In this document: piece by piece, positions 8,095-16,219 of the stretch
Numbering within the stretch: the stretch's first letter is position 1
Layout of the letters: every line of letters begins with the position of its first letter
From: Nocardia abscessus
Lineage (GTDB): Bacteria > Actinomycetota > Actinomycetes > Mycobacteriales > Mycobacteriaceae
Assembly (NCBI RefSeq): GCF_015477775.1
Contig: NZ_JADLQO010000004.1
Location: 186,001 to 250,000 of the forward strand
DNA: 64,000 bases
Direction: 5' to 3'
Program-made: the position numbers and the translations under genes
The notes under the pieces: model-generated
What the model was told of the DNA's origin: nothing
Databases searched by the model: none
The model's input: only the letters and a program-made list of their open reading frames with translations

Positions 8095-8119
8095 TAACGA
8101 TGCGCAATCGATGCATCGT
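8095..8119. promoter_or_regulatory. Operator B of the shared 25-bp motif
   Basis: This is the most symmetrical copy: AACGATGC-N9-GCATCGTT is a perfect inverted repeat. It matches operators A and C over the leading TAACGATGC and the trailing GATGCA/GCATCG halves. It lies downstream of MerR with no evident target gene. Confidence 0.75.
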
Positions 8120-8165
8120 TGACGCTATAGGGATGGCAGCAGCCGAGGTGAGGAGTGTGGCGATT

Positions 8166-8204
8166 GTCGAGCACACTCCATTCGAATGGTCGAGCACACT
8201 CCAT
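8166..8204. repeat. 16-bp direct repeat, two copies
   Basis: GTCGAGCACACTCCAT occurs at 8166-8181 and 8189-8204, a 23-bp period (about two helical turns). It lies just beyond operator B and is not within a supported gene. It could bind a second regulator or be the remnant of a duplication. Confidence 0.7.
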
Positions 8205-8281
8205 CCGGAAGGTCGGTGGTTGCGTCCACCAGCTGGGAAGGGGGTTTCCACCTCACCGGCGACTCCGGCCGACGCCCGACG

Positions 8282-9631
8282 TCAACCAGCGGTCCTGCCG
8301 AGCAGATGCCGCAGCGCCGGTTCCAAGGTCTGCGCGCGGAACCGATGCCCGGCCTCGGCCAGCCGCGTGGGAACGACCCGTTGGCAGGCGGACGCCACCT
8401 CCCGGTTACCTTCTCGGCCCAGTAGCAGCGCAGGACCGAACCCGGGTACCGGGAACAGTGCGGGCCGGTGCAGTACAGCTGCGAGGACCTTCGTGTATTC
8501 GGCATTGCGAACCGGTTGCGGCGCAACGGCATTGACCGCGCCCGACAGCCCGGCGTCCCAGAGTGCCCGATGGTAGACATCGATCAGGTCGTCGATCCCG
8601 ATCCAGGACAGCCACTGACGACCGTCACCGATGCGTCCGCCCAGCCCGGCCGCGAACAGCGGGCGTAGTAGCCGCAGCGTACCGCCGCGCGGGGACTGCA
8701 CGATCCCGGTGCGCACACGCACCACACGCACACCGGATTCCGCGGCGGGAGCCGTGGCCGCCTCCCACCCGTCGACCACGTCGGCGAGGAAGCCGTCACC
8801 GCGTTCCGACTGCTCGGTCAGCGTCTCGTCGCCGCGATCGGCGCCGTAGTACCCGATCGCCGAGGCACTGACGAAGACCGGAACCGCCGCCCCGGCCGCC
8901 ACCTCGGCGAGCTTCCGGGTCGGCCCGATCCGGCTGTCGGCGATCGCACGCTTGCGCTTCTCGGTGAACCGGCCCGCGATGGATGCCCCGGCCAGATGCA
9001 CCACCGCGTCCACGCCGTCCAGCAGATCCGGCGCTGGATCGTCGGTGTCCCAACGCCTTTCGTCCGCAGCACGGGGCGTGTGCCGGACCAGCCGCACCAC
9101 CCGGTGCCCCCCGGTGGTCAGGAACGCGACCAGCGCCGAGCCGACCATGCCGGACGCTCCGGTCACCGCGACCGTCCTGCCCACGAAACCCGCTCGCGCC
9201 GCCCGCGCGTGGGCCGCCAGATCGTCGGCGAGCTGCCGGTGACGGTAGGCGAACATGGGGCGCAGCACCGCGGCGGGCACCGGCGCGTCCACCCGGTCCA
9301 CCACCCTGGTGCGGTTCTCCTCGACGACCTCGAAATCGTGGGTGTGCCGCCAGGGCAGCAATCCGGCGGGCAAGGAGCCGACGCCGTCGACCGTGACCGC
9401 GTCGACGAAACGGCGCGGCGGGTCGTACTCCCGTGGATCGTGCCGGGCCACCCAGCGCAGACCACCGGGCAGTCCGAGCACCGCCTGCCCGTCGGAGAGC
9501 GAGTCCGATTCGGCGCGCGGCGATACCGGCTGCCAGGGCGGCGCCAAGCGGGTCAGCGCGCCGGGACGCGCGTGCCAGGCGAACACCTCGGACCGAGGAA
9601 GATCGATGACGCTCGCGTACTCGATGCCCAT
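8282..9631 (-). CDS. TIGR01777 family epimerase with N-terminal SRPBCC domain
   Basis: This 449-residue two-domain protein begins with an SRPBCC/cyclase-like lipid-binding fold (residues 1-150, starting MGIEYASVIDLPRSEVFAWH). It continues with an atypical SDR whose NAD(P) motif is GASGMVGSA near residue 155, followed by VDAVVHLAGASIAGRFTEKRK and an ASAIGYYG active-site motif, typical of TIGR01777 (YfcH-like) proteins. The precise reaction is unknown. Such proteins recur beside photolyase and light-responsive MerR genes. Operator C lies 26-50 bp upstream of the ATG. Confidence 0.9.
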   Translation of the reverse strand: MGIEYASVIDLPRSEVFAWHARPGALTRLAPPWQPVSPRAESDSLSDGQAVLGLPGGLRWVARHDPREYDPPRRFVDAVTVDGVGSLPAGLLPWRHTHDFEVVEENRTRVVDRVDAPVPAAVLRPMFAYRHRQLADDLAAHARAARAGFVGRTVAVTGASGMVGSALVAFLTTGGHRVVRLVRHTPRAADERRWDTDDPAPDLLDGVDAVVHLAGASIAGRFTEKRKRAIADSRIGPTRKLAEVAAGAAVPVFVSASAIGYYGADRGDETLTEQSERGDGFLADVVDGWEAATAPAAESGVRVVRVRTGIVQSPRGGTLRLLRPLFAAGLGGRIGDGRQWLSWIGIDDLIDVYHRALWDAGLSGAVNAVAPQPVRNAEYTKVLAAVLHRPALFPVPGFGPALLLGREGNREVASACQRVVPTRLAEAGHRFRAQTLEPALRHLLGRTAG

Positions 9632-9928
9632 GACCCGACTGTAGCCCGAAACCGACTCGATGCAGCGTTTATGCATCGTTACTTGAGGCGAAATCTGCAA
9701 AACCGCAGGAATTGACCTATAAACAGTCTGTCCGATGCAATACGGTGGCTCGTTACCGTGCCCACCCAGACGAGCGCGCCGGGCCGCAGCCGAGTCGATT
9801 CGCCCACGCGGCGGACCCGCCGCCCCTCGAGCGGGTCGACTTCCGCGGCAACCTGCGGCAACCCGCGCAGATCCGGCATGACCTGCGACCCGCACCCCGA
9901 CGCGATGCGCGGCCGCTCCGCCGAACGG
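9632..9928. other. Intergenic region upstream of epimerase
   Basis: This 297-bp region holds operator C and a lone CGATGC half-site at about 9733. The rest is GC-rich and lies between the leftward epimerase promoter and the 3' end of the steroid-reductase-like gene. No gene was seen. Confidence 0.5.
9657..9681. promoter_or_regulatory. Operator C of the shared 25-bp motif
   Basis: On the minus strand this reads TAACGATGCATAAACG, then CTGCATCGA, matching operators A and B. CGATGC-N9-GCATCG is a perfect inverted repeat. It is 26-50 bp upstream of the epimerase start, a distance similar to that of operator A from the lipocalin gene. Confidence 0.78.
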
Positions 9929-10720
9929 TCAGACCACGAACGGAATCAACGCCTTGCGCCCGGCCGGATAGTCGGCGAACTTCTCCCGGTACCACTTGTG
10001 CGTAGCCAAGGCGCGCGGGACCAGGTTGCCCGCGGTGATCAGGAAGATCACCACACCAGCCAACGACCACGTCGCCAGCGCGAAGCCCGCCCACGCGAGC
10101 AACTCGCCCAGATAGGCCGGACTGCTGACGAAGCGGAAGCCTGCCCCGTAGGGGATGCGGTACTCGGCGGCGCCGGGATTCGCCTTGTCCCGCAGATTGC
10201 GCACGATCGATTCGGAGCGCACGAGCAGCGCGAACCCACCCAGATAGACGACGAGTCCGAGCAGGAACCGCGGATCGGTCAACCATTCCGGCCCGTACTG
10301 ATCGAGGTAGTCGTGGCTGAAGAACGAACCGTTGAGGTAGCCGTGCAACGCCGTGACGAACACGCCCGCGGCGAGTACAGAGATGTTGAAACTGCTCCGC
10401 TTGCCCGGCACCTGCCGGATGGACAGCGGGAAGAACCAGCCTCGGTTGCCGTAGTGCAGCACCCAGATCGCCGCGAGCACCAGCGGGGTGGGCTCGAAAC
10501 GGTTCGGGCCCGCGAGGTAGCAGACCGCGAACACCACCGTCGCCGGGATCTCCATCAACCACCAGCCCAGCTTCGGGTTGAGGTTGAAACCGACCTCGGT
10601 GGTGGCGAAACGCCCGTAGGGACTCTGTGCGAAGAAGCCGCCGACGAGCACGAACGCCGCGAATGCGAAGGCGATCGTCAGTACGGTGTCGTAGGCGGTG
10701 TTCCCGGTGTACCAGTCCAT
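9929..10720 (-). CDS. Steroid 5-alpha-reductase-like membrane protein (DUF1295 superfamily)
   Basis: This 263-residue integral membrane protein has about six or seven helices. The C-terminal signature (NLVPRALATHKWYREKF, then YPAGRKALIPFVV) and the central LHYGNRGWFFPL closely follow the eukaryotic 3-oxo-5-alpha-steroid 4-dehydrogenase pattern, which reduces the delta-4 bond of 3-ketosteroids with NADPH. The ATG has GAAGGAA upstream. It is divergent from an NTF2-fold protein over a KstR-like box, which supports a role in steroid conversion. The direction and substrate of the reaction are inferred. Confidence 0.82.
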   Translation of the reverse strand: MDWYTGNTAYDTVLTIAFAFAAFVLVGGFFAQSPYGRFATTEVGFNLNPKLGWWLMEIPATVVFAVCYLAGPNRFEPTPLVLAAIWVLHYGNRGWFFPLSIRQVPGKRSSFNISVLAAGVFVTALHGYLNGSFFSHDYLDQYGPEWLTDPRFLLGLVVYLGGFALLVRSESIVRNLRDKANPGAAEYRIPYGAGFRFVSSPAYLGELLAWAGFALATWSLAGVVIFLITAGNLVPRALATHKWYREKFADYPAGRKALIPFVV

Positions 10721-10777
10721 CGAGTTCCTTCGTCGTGCGGAAGCGACCGGTGCGACACCGGAACGCGACGCCAAAAC

Positions 10778-10791
10778 TAGAACTTGTTCTA
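10778..10791. promoter_or_regulatory. KstR-type operator
   Basis: TAGAACTTGTTCTA fits the published KstR consensus TNNAACNNGTTNNA, with outer TAG/CTA symmetry. KstR is the TetR-family repressor of the cholesterol regulon in mycolata. The box lies in the 113-bp gap between the divergent reductase-like and NTF2-fold genes and could control both. Confidence 0.8.
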
Positions 10792-10833
10792 CCATGTGTC
10801 GAGTCCCGGGCTCGCGTCAACGGAGGTACTGCC

Positions 10834-11640
10834 ATGCCGCTGGATCCTTCGGCCGCAGCGCTGCTGACGGCCGTCGAGGCGTCACCGCGCGCGGTCGCCG
10901 CGCACGACAGATCCGCGTGGGTCGGCCTGTTCGCCGCCGACGCCGAGGTCAATGACCCGGTGGGCTCCCGCCCGCATGTCGGCCGCGCGGCCATCGAACG
11001 CTTCTACGACACCTTCATCGGGCCGAACACGATCGAGTTCCAGGTGGACCGCGACCTGGTCCACCCTCCGACGGTGGTGCGCGATCTGACCATCGCGACC
11101 ACGATGTCGACCGGCGCCACCGTCTCGGTCCCGATGCATCTGAGCTACCGGCTGGTCGAGCAGGACGGGGTGTGGAAGATCGCCCATCTGGCCGCGCACT
11201 GGGAGCTGGCGGGCATGATCTGGCAACTGCTGCGCACGGGGCTGCCCGGACTCGCCGCCGCGCTGAAGCTCGGACCGCAACTGATCGCCAACCAGGGCGT
11301 GAGCGGGGCACTCGGCATGTTGCAGGCGCTCGGTGGCGTGGGCCGCAGCGGAAAGCGCGCCACGACAAGGCTTTTCGCGGCAGCGGCGAGCACCGACCTG
11401 AGCCGGGTACGCGAGCTGCTCGGCCATCGGGCCGACATCGAATTGCCCGCGGGAACGCCGGTATCGGTGGAGGAATTCACCAACCGGGTGCGAAACATGC
11501 GCTGGAGCAAGGTGATCGCCGCCGGGCGCACGGTCACGGCGAGTGTGCGGCTCGGCGGGGTACCGGGCGTGGCGGTCGCGGAGTTCGCGCCCGGCAGCGA
11601 CGGCATCGTGGCCCTGCGGTTCTATCTCGATTCCGTCTGA
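10834..11640 (+). CDS. NTF2-like (steroid delta-isomerase type) protein with C-terminal extension
   Basis: This 268-residue protein has an N-terminal NTF2/SnoaL cone domain (residues 10-130; HDRSAWVGLFAADAEVNDPV, ERFYDTFIGP, DGVWKIAHLAAHWE), the fold of ketosteroid isomerases. It is followed by an amphipathic linker and a second small alpha/beta region (residues 185-268) that could be a degenerate second NTF2 unit. ATG at 10834 has GGAGG 7 nt upstream. Its position opposite the 5-alpha-reductase-like gene over a KstR box suggests steroid metabolism. Catalytic residues were not confirmed. Confidence 0.8.
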   Translation: MPLDPSAAALLTAVEASPRAVAAHDRSAWVGLFAADAEVNDPVGSRPHVGRAAIERFYDTFIGPNTIEFQVDRDLVHPPTVVRDLTIATTMSTGATVSVPMHLSYRLVEQDGVWKIAHLAAHWELAGMIWQLLRTGLPGLAAALKLGPQLIANQGVSGALGMLQALGGVGRSGKRATTRLFAAAASTDLSRVRELLGHRADIELPAGTPVSVEEFTNRVRNMRWSKVIAAGRTVTASVRLGGVPGVAVAEFAPGSDGIVALRFYLDSV

Positions 11641-11835
11641 CGACCGCGAATCCTTGTCCGCTGATCGCCGGGCGCGCGCGCCGTTTCACCTCCCCGGATC
11701 TCCCCTGAATCAGCCTGGTGGGCGCACAGCCTCGAAGCACGATCGCGCTCCGAACACGGCTGGCCGGACGCGCTGGGACGCCCGGCCACCTCGGGTACAC
11801 AGGGGTTCGAGCGGCGCCGAAGGACGCCGTCGCGG

Positions 11836-12780
11836 TCAGCAGGTGAGCTGCCCGACGCGTGCTGTCACCTGGCCGGCGGCCGGGATCTCGACTCGTTCCG
11901 ACACCGGACCCTCGACTCGTTCGGACACCGGCTCGGCATGCTCCGTCCAGCCGGGCGGGCCGAAGACGTACCCGAGCCGGCCGCGCCACGTGCTCGCGCC
12001 GCGCACGTCGCGGATCAGCGCGGCCAATTCGTGATAGTTCACCTTCAGCGGGTTGTCGGTGCCGATGTTCTTGGTGAGGCCGTAGCGGACCGGTTCGGTC
12101 TCGGCGGCGAAGCTGCCGAACAGCCGATCCCAGATGATCAGGATGCCGCCGTAGTTCTTGTCGATATAGGGCTGGTTCGAGCCGTGGTGCACACGGTGGT
12201 GCGACGGTGTGTTGAACAAGAACTCGATCGGCCGCGGCAGCGTCCGCACGCGCTGGGTGTGGATCGGGAACTGGTAGAGCAGGCCGATGCCCTGGAGCAG
12301 GAAGATCATCCACGCCGGGAAGCCGAGCAGCGCCGCAGGCACCCACGCCAGCCCGCGCAGCACGCTCGCGACCGGATGCAACCAGGACAGGCGGATCGCG
12401 GTGGAGAGGTTGAAGTACTGGCTGGAGTGGTGCACGCTGTGCGCGGTCCACATCAGCCGGACCCGGTGGTCGGCGCGATGCGCCCAGTAGTAGCAAAGGT
12501 CCGTCACGACCAGGCCGAGCAGCCAGACCCACCACGACCGCGGCGACAGGTGCAGCGGGGTGATCGCCGCGGCACCGACCACCGCCGAGAACGGCACCAG
12601 GTACTGCAGCAGTGGCTTCGTCAGCCTGCCCAGCGTGAACGTCACCACGTTGGAGGCGGTGTCGCGGACCGACCCGCTGGTCTGCGGCCGGTCCGGATCG
12701 CGCCGGTAGGCGATCCACTCCACCAGCATGAGCACCGCGAACGCCGGAATGGCATAGCTCAACAACTCCACACGGCCCAT
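11836..12780 (-). CDS. Sterol desaturase / fatty acid hydroxylase family protein
   Basis: This 314-residue membrane di-iron protein has three or four transmembrane helices. The histidine boxes of the superfamily are visible: HRADH (about residue 103), HSVHH (about 115) and HRVHH (about 195). These enzymes hydroxylate or desaturate sterols, fatty acids or carotenoids; the substrate here is unknown. The C-terminus carries a short duplicated segment PVSERVEGPVSERVE, probably a recent micro-duplication. The ATG follows GAAGGAGAA. It lies beside the steroid-related pair but in its own transcript. Confidence 0.9.
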   Translation of the reverse strand: MGRVELLSYAIPAFAVLMLVEWIAYRRDPDRPQTSGSVRDTASNVVTFTLGRLTKPLLQYLVPFSAVVGAAAITPLHLSPRSWWVWLLGLVVTDLCYYWAHRADHRVRLMWTAHSVHHSSQYFNLSTAIRLSWLHPVASVLRGLAWVPAALLGFPAWMIFLLQGIGLLYQFPIHTQRVRTLPRPIEFLFNTPSHHRVHHGSNQPYIDKNYGGILIIWDRLFGSFAAETEPVRYGLTKNIGTDNPLKVNYHELAALIRDVRGASTWRGRLGYVFGPPGWTEHAEPVSERVEGPVSERVEIPAAGQVTARVGQLTC

Positions 12781-12988
12781 CAGTTCTCCTTCACCGTCCG
12801 TCGTCGACCTTCGACGCTACGGACGCGGGCGAGTGCGGACATCGCGCAGGCGAGGGATTCCGCATCCCCCGTGCGGGGGACGCGCAGCGCGGCCCGCCGG
12901 TGCAGAGTTGTCGTCCGGCGAGGCCGAGCAGCATGGCTAGGATGCCAGGGACGCGGCGCCGGACACGGACGGAGGCGGTGACCATCTG

Positions 12989-14152
12989 TTGGATGTGAGC
13001 AGGTCGCTGGCCCGCCAGTCGGTGCTGGTCGCGGTGGTGGCCGCTGTGATCGACGCGGTGGTGCTCGGACTGAGCGGCGTGTTCACCGTGGCGCCGTGGC
13101 AGACGCTCGCGGCTGTCGCGGTGATCGTCGCCGCCGATCTCGCCTTGGCCTTGCCGCCCCGTACCGCAAGCGTGGTCGCGGTGACGCAGGTGCTCGTGCG
13201 CCTGCTGGCCGCGCTGCTGCTGTATCGGCACGGATTCCCGATCCGATTCGCCGACGTGGGGTTCCTGGTGGCCGGATATCGCGCGGGGGCATGGCTGGCC
13301 GGTCCTGTTTCGGTGCTCACCATGGTGCTGCTGTGCGCCGGGGTGGCCGGAGCTCACTTGTTCACCGACAGCGCCGCGGCGCACGACTGGAGAATGCTCC
13401 TGGCCGCCACGGTGTCCGCGGGCTGCGTGCCGTGGCTGGTCGGCCGCTACACCGCGGCACGGGGCGCCTACATCGCCGATCTGGAACAGCGTGCCCGATT
13501 GCGCCGCCAGGAGCACCGTACGGCATTGGAACGGGCCGTCACCGAAGAACGGGCCGCCATCGCGCGGGACCTGCACGACGTGATCTCGCATCACGTCAGC
13601 GCGATCGGCATTCACGCCGGTGCGGCGCGGCTGGCCCTGGGCGGCGCCGCCGACGCGGCCGCCGCCCGCTCGCTGTCGGCCGTGGAGTCCAGCAGCCGAG
13701 CCGCCATGGTCGATCTGCGCCGCCAGCTCGATCTGTTGCACGGGCGCGAGGACGACGGACAGCGCCAGCCGGGACTCGCCGACATCGACGGGCTGATCGA
13801 GCACGTCCGCGCGGCCGGGCTGGAGGTCGAGGTGACCGTACGCGGCGACGCGATCGAGCTGCCGGACTCGCTGAACCTCACCCTGTACCGCATCGTGCAG
13901 GAGATGCTCACCAACGCGCTGCGGCACGGCGACGGCACGCACGCGCGATTGGACGTGGAGTACCTGCCGAAGCGGATGGTGCTGCGTGCGACCAATCCCC
14001 TCGCCCGCGAACCGGCGATCGCCGACACCTCGGTTCCGCGCGGGCTCAACGGGATACGCCGCCGCGCCGAGCTGTTCGGCGGTGAAGTGGACTACGGCCG
14101 CGACGCCACGCACTGGCGCACCACGGTCTCGGTGCCGATCGGAGGATCGTGA
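12989..14152 (+). CDS. NarL/DesK-type sensor histidine kinase
   Basis: This is a 387-residue membrane kinase. Residues 5-150 hold about five hydrophobic helices (a sensor without a recognisable periplasmic domain). The dimerisation/phosphoacceptor helix has the HisKA_3 motif AAIARDLHDVISHHVSAIG, and the ATPase has the N-box LYRIVQEMLTNALRHG and the G-box GLNGIRRRAELFGG. The start is unusual: TTG 12989 (GGAGG 13 nt away) or GTG 12995. The stop overlaps the start of the response regulator (GTGA), so they are translationally coupled. The signal is not deducible. Confidence 0.92.
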   Translation: MDVSRSLARQSVLVAVVAAVIDAVVLGLSGVFTVAPWQTLAAVAVIVAADLALALPPRTASVVAVTQVLVRLLAALLLYRHGFPIRFADVGFLVAGYRAGAWLAGPVSVLTMVLLCAGVAGAHLFTDSAAAHDWRMLLAATVSAGCVPWLVGRYTAARGAYIADLEQRARLRRQEHRTALERAVTEERAAIARDLHDVISHHVSAIGIHAGAARLALGGAADAAAARSLSAVESSSRAAMVDLRRQLDLLHGREDDGQRQPGLADIDGLIEHVRAAGLEVEVTVRGDAIELPDSLNLTLYRIVQEMLTNALRHGDGTHARLDVEYLPKRMVLRATNPLAREPAIADTSVPRGLNGIRRRAELFGGEVDYGRDATHWRTTVSVPIGGS

Positions 14153-14820
14153 ACTCGCCCATCCGTGTCTTGATCGCCGACGACCACAGCATGTTCCGCT
14201 CCGGTCTGCGCGCCGTCGTCGACAGCCAGGCGGACCTGGATTGCGTCGCCGAGGTGGGCGACGGCCGCGACGCCGTCGCCGAGACCGCCCGGCTGCGACC
14301 GGATGTCGCAATCCTCGACGTCCGGATGCCGAAGCTGGATGGGCTGGCCGCCACCGCCGCGATCGTCGCCGCGGGCGGAACACACGTCCTGGTGCTCACC
14401 ACCTACGACAGCGAAGCCAACCTCTATCGCGCCTTGCAGGCGGGTGCGAGCGGATTCCTGCTGAAAAGCCTGCCCCCCGAAGAACTGGTCGCGGCCATCC
14501 GGATCGCGGCACGCGGCGACGCCCTGATCGATCCGTCGATGACCCGCCGCCTCGTCTCCCGCTTCGCGAGCACGCTCGCGCCGCCGCGCACCCCGCCGGA
14601 AGTCCGGCTGCTCACCGCTCGCGAACTGGAAGTGCTGCTCCTGCTGGCCGATGCGCGCAGCAACGCCGAGATCGCCGCGCGGCTGTGCGTCGGCGAGGAG
14701 ACGGTGAAAACCCACGTCTCCCGCATCCTCGCCAAACTCGGCGTGCGCGACCGCATCCACGCCGTCGTCTACGCCCACCAGCACGGCCTGGTCACGCCGG
14801 GGGCGGCGCGCTGCGACTGA
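14149..14820 (+). CDS. NarL/FixJ family response regulator
   Basis: This 223-residue partner of the upstream kinase has a receiver domain (residues 5-120) with the acidic pocket DDH, the phospho-acceptor Asp in VAILDVRMPK, and Lys in FLLKSLPPEEL. A LuxR-type helix-turn-helix follows (residues 150-215: LTARELEVLLLLADARSNAE, then EETVKTHVSRILAKLGVRDR). GTG start overlaps the kinase stop by 4 nt. Its targets are unknown; the nearest downstream gene is convergent. Confidence 0.94.
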   Translation: MNSPIRVLIADDHSMFRSGLRAVVDSQADLDCVAEVGDGRDAVAETARLRPDVAILDVRMPKLDGLAATAAIVAAGGTHVLVLTTYDSEANLYRALQAGASGFLLKSLPPEELVAAIRIAARGDALIDPSMTRRLVSRFASTLAPPRTPPEVRLLTARELEVLLLLADARSNAEIAARLCVGEETVKTHVSRILAKLGVRDRIHAVVYAHQHGLVTPGAARCD

Positions 14821-14847
14821 CCCGGCGCGCCGCCGCACCGCTTCGAC

Positions 14848-15654
14848 TCAGGCGCCGGCCGGGGGTTCGCCGACCGTGGTCGTGGGGTCGATGATGCCGA
14901 AGACCTCACCCTGCGGGCCCTGGACGATGCCCATGCGGCCGAAGGGGCTGTCGTCGGGGCCCGCCATCACGGTGGCGCCGAGATCGCGCGCCTTGGCCAG
15001 CGCGTTGTCGGTGTCGCCGACCTGGAACCAGGTCAGCCAATACGACGGGTCGTCGCCCGGCATCTTCGTCGAGTCGTTGATCCCGCCGATGGCGTCGCCG
15101 TCCTGCGTCCGGCTGAAGGTCGAGTAGACGAAACGCTCACCATCACCGATCTCGGTGTAGTGCCAGCCGAACACGTCGGCATAGAACTGCTGCGCCTGCT
15201 TGTAGTCGCCGGTGTGCAGTTCGTTCCAGCAGTAGGCGCCGTGCTCGTTGTAGATGCCCGCGCCGGTGTGGGCCTTGGACTCCCAGACCCCGAAGACCGC
15301 GCCGGTGGGGTCGGCGGCGACGAACATGCGGCCGACGTCGAGCACGTCGAACGGTTCCATCATCAGCGAACCGCCCGCGCCCTTCACCTTCTGCGCGATG
15401 TCGTCGGCGCTGTCGGCGGCGAAGTACGTGGTCCACACCGACGGCATCGGCATGCCCTCCGGCTTGGGTCCGATGCCCGCGGCCGCGCGGCCCTGGCGCA
15501 TCGCCATCAGATATCCACCCGCCTCGGGCGGGCTGTCCTCGATCTCCCAGCCGAAGAGTTCGCCGTAGAACCCGCGGGCACGCGCCGGGTCGTCGACCTG
15601 ACTGTCGACCCAGCACGGCGTTCCCTGCGGCCAGCTTCCGTCGTGAGTGGGCAT
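14848..15654 (-). CDS. VOC family protein, two glyoxalase-like domains (CFP32/Rv0577-like)
   Basis: This 268-residue protein has two consecutive vicinal-oxygen-chelate domains (residues 10-125 and 140-260). Each begins with a WxxLxxxDxxxAxxFY-type strand: CWVDSQVDDPARARGFYGEL and CWNELHTGDYKQAQQFYADV. Overall it resembles the secreted/associated mycobacterial antigen CFP32 (Rv0577). There is no signal peptide. A metal-dependent glyoxalase-type reaction or ligand binding is likely, with substrate unknown. Convergent with the response regulator. Confidence 0.9.
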   Translation of the reverse strand: MPTHDGSWPQGTPCWVDSQVDDPARARGFYGELFGWEIEDSPPEAGGYLMAMRQGRAAAGIGPKPEGMPMPSVWTTYFAADSADDIAQKVKGAGGSLMMEPFDVLDVGRMFVAADPTGAVFGVWESKAHTGAGIYNEHGAYCWNELHTGDYKQAQQFYADVFGWHYTEIGDGERFVYSTFSRTQDGDAIGGINDSTKMPGDDPSYWLTWFQVGDTDNALAKARDLGATVMAGPDDSPFGRMGIVQGPQGEVFGIIDPTTTVGEPPAGA

Positions 15655-16219
15655 TGCGGGGTGCCTCCTGACATCGGTTGCCGAGGTGCGGCCGGGACAG
15701 CCGGCACACGGCTAGTCAACCATCAGCATTCGGTGCGGGTGAGCCGATTCGGCCAACCGCTCCGGCGGCATTCGCGAACCTGGAGTTCCAGGTGAAAGAT
15801 CCCCTTACACAGATCAGTCCCCGGTAGTCTCGTCGAAACCGTGAGCCTCAGTCGTCGCTGTGGCTCCGGTGTTTCAACTGGCTGCCGGGGGCCTAGCCGG
15901 ATCTTGGATCGGTGCTGTCATTGCCTGCCGACGTCTCAACGGACAATGCGAACACCTACCGGTGTTCCGGTGTACCTACCAGTCTCCTCCACTTTTTCCG
16001 CCAGTCAAGGGGGCCGCACCGCCGATTCTCAGGGCGGCGTCCGGCGCGAACGGCACTGCGGCACACCACCGCAGACATCCTTCAGCAAACCGATCTCGGC
16101 GTGTACCCTTGGCGAACGGACCAGATAACTGTGACTGGGGTCACATCACAGTGTTCGCGCGCACGCCATCCGCAAACCGCCCCCTTCGGGGCCACCGGAT
16201 CCGTCACTACGGAGACATC
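15655..16219. other. Long intergenic/leader region before the hydratase operon
   Basis: In these 565 bp no start codon with a ribosome site precedes a plausible frame. The reading frame of the 16220 gene happens to stay open upstream, but its codon content is unlike coding DNA. It contains the divergent VOC promoter and a perfect Crp/GlxR box at 16130-16145. Confidence 0.55.
16130..16145. promoter_or_regulatory. Perfect Crp/GlxR-type binding site
   Basis: TGTGACTGGGGTCACA fits the actinobacterial Crp/GlxR consensus TGTGA-N6-TCACA exactly. It is centred about 82 bp upstream of the first gene of the hydratase operon, a position compatible with cAMP-dependent activation depending on the start site, which is unknown. 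Confidence 0.78.

Larger units (their letters stand above)
7934..8281. other. Gap between convergent MerR and epimerase genes holding operator B
   Basis: No credible gene is visible in these 348 bp. It contains operator B and a 16-bp direct repeat. Having an operator between two convergent genes is odd and suggests a lost gene or a small RNA promoter. Confidence 0.6.

Noticed and set aside
8100..8576. A plus-strand gene starting at operator B
   Set aside because: The frame runs antisense into the epimerase gene, lacks a ribosome site and has no recognisable protein pattern.
15860..16219. In-frame upstream extension of the 16220 hydratase subunit
   Set aside because: It has no ribosome site, non-coding-like codons, and would place the Crp/GlxR box inside the gene; the ATG at 16220 has GGAG and matches the family start.
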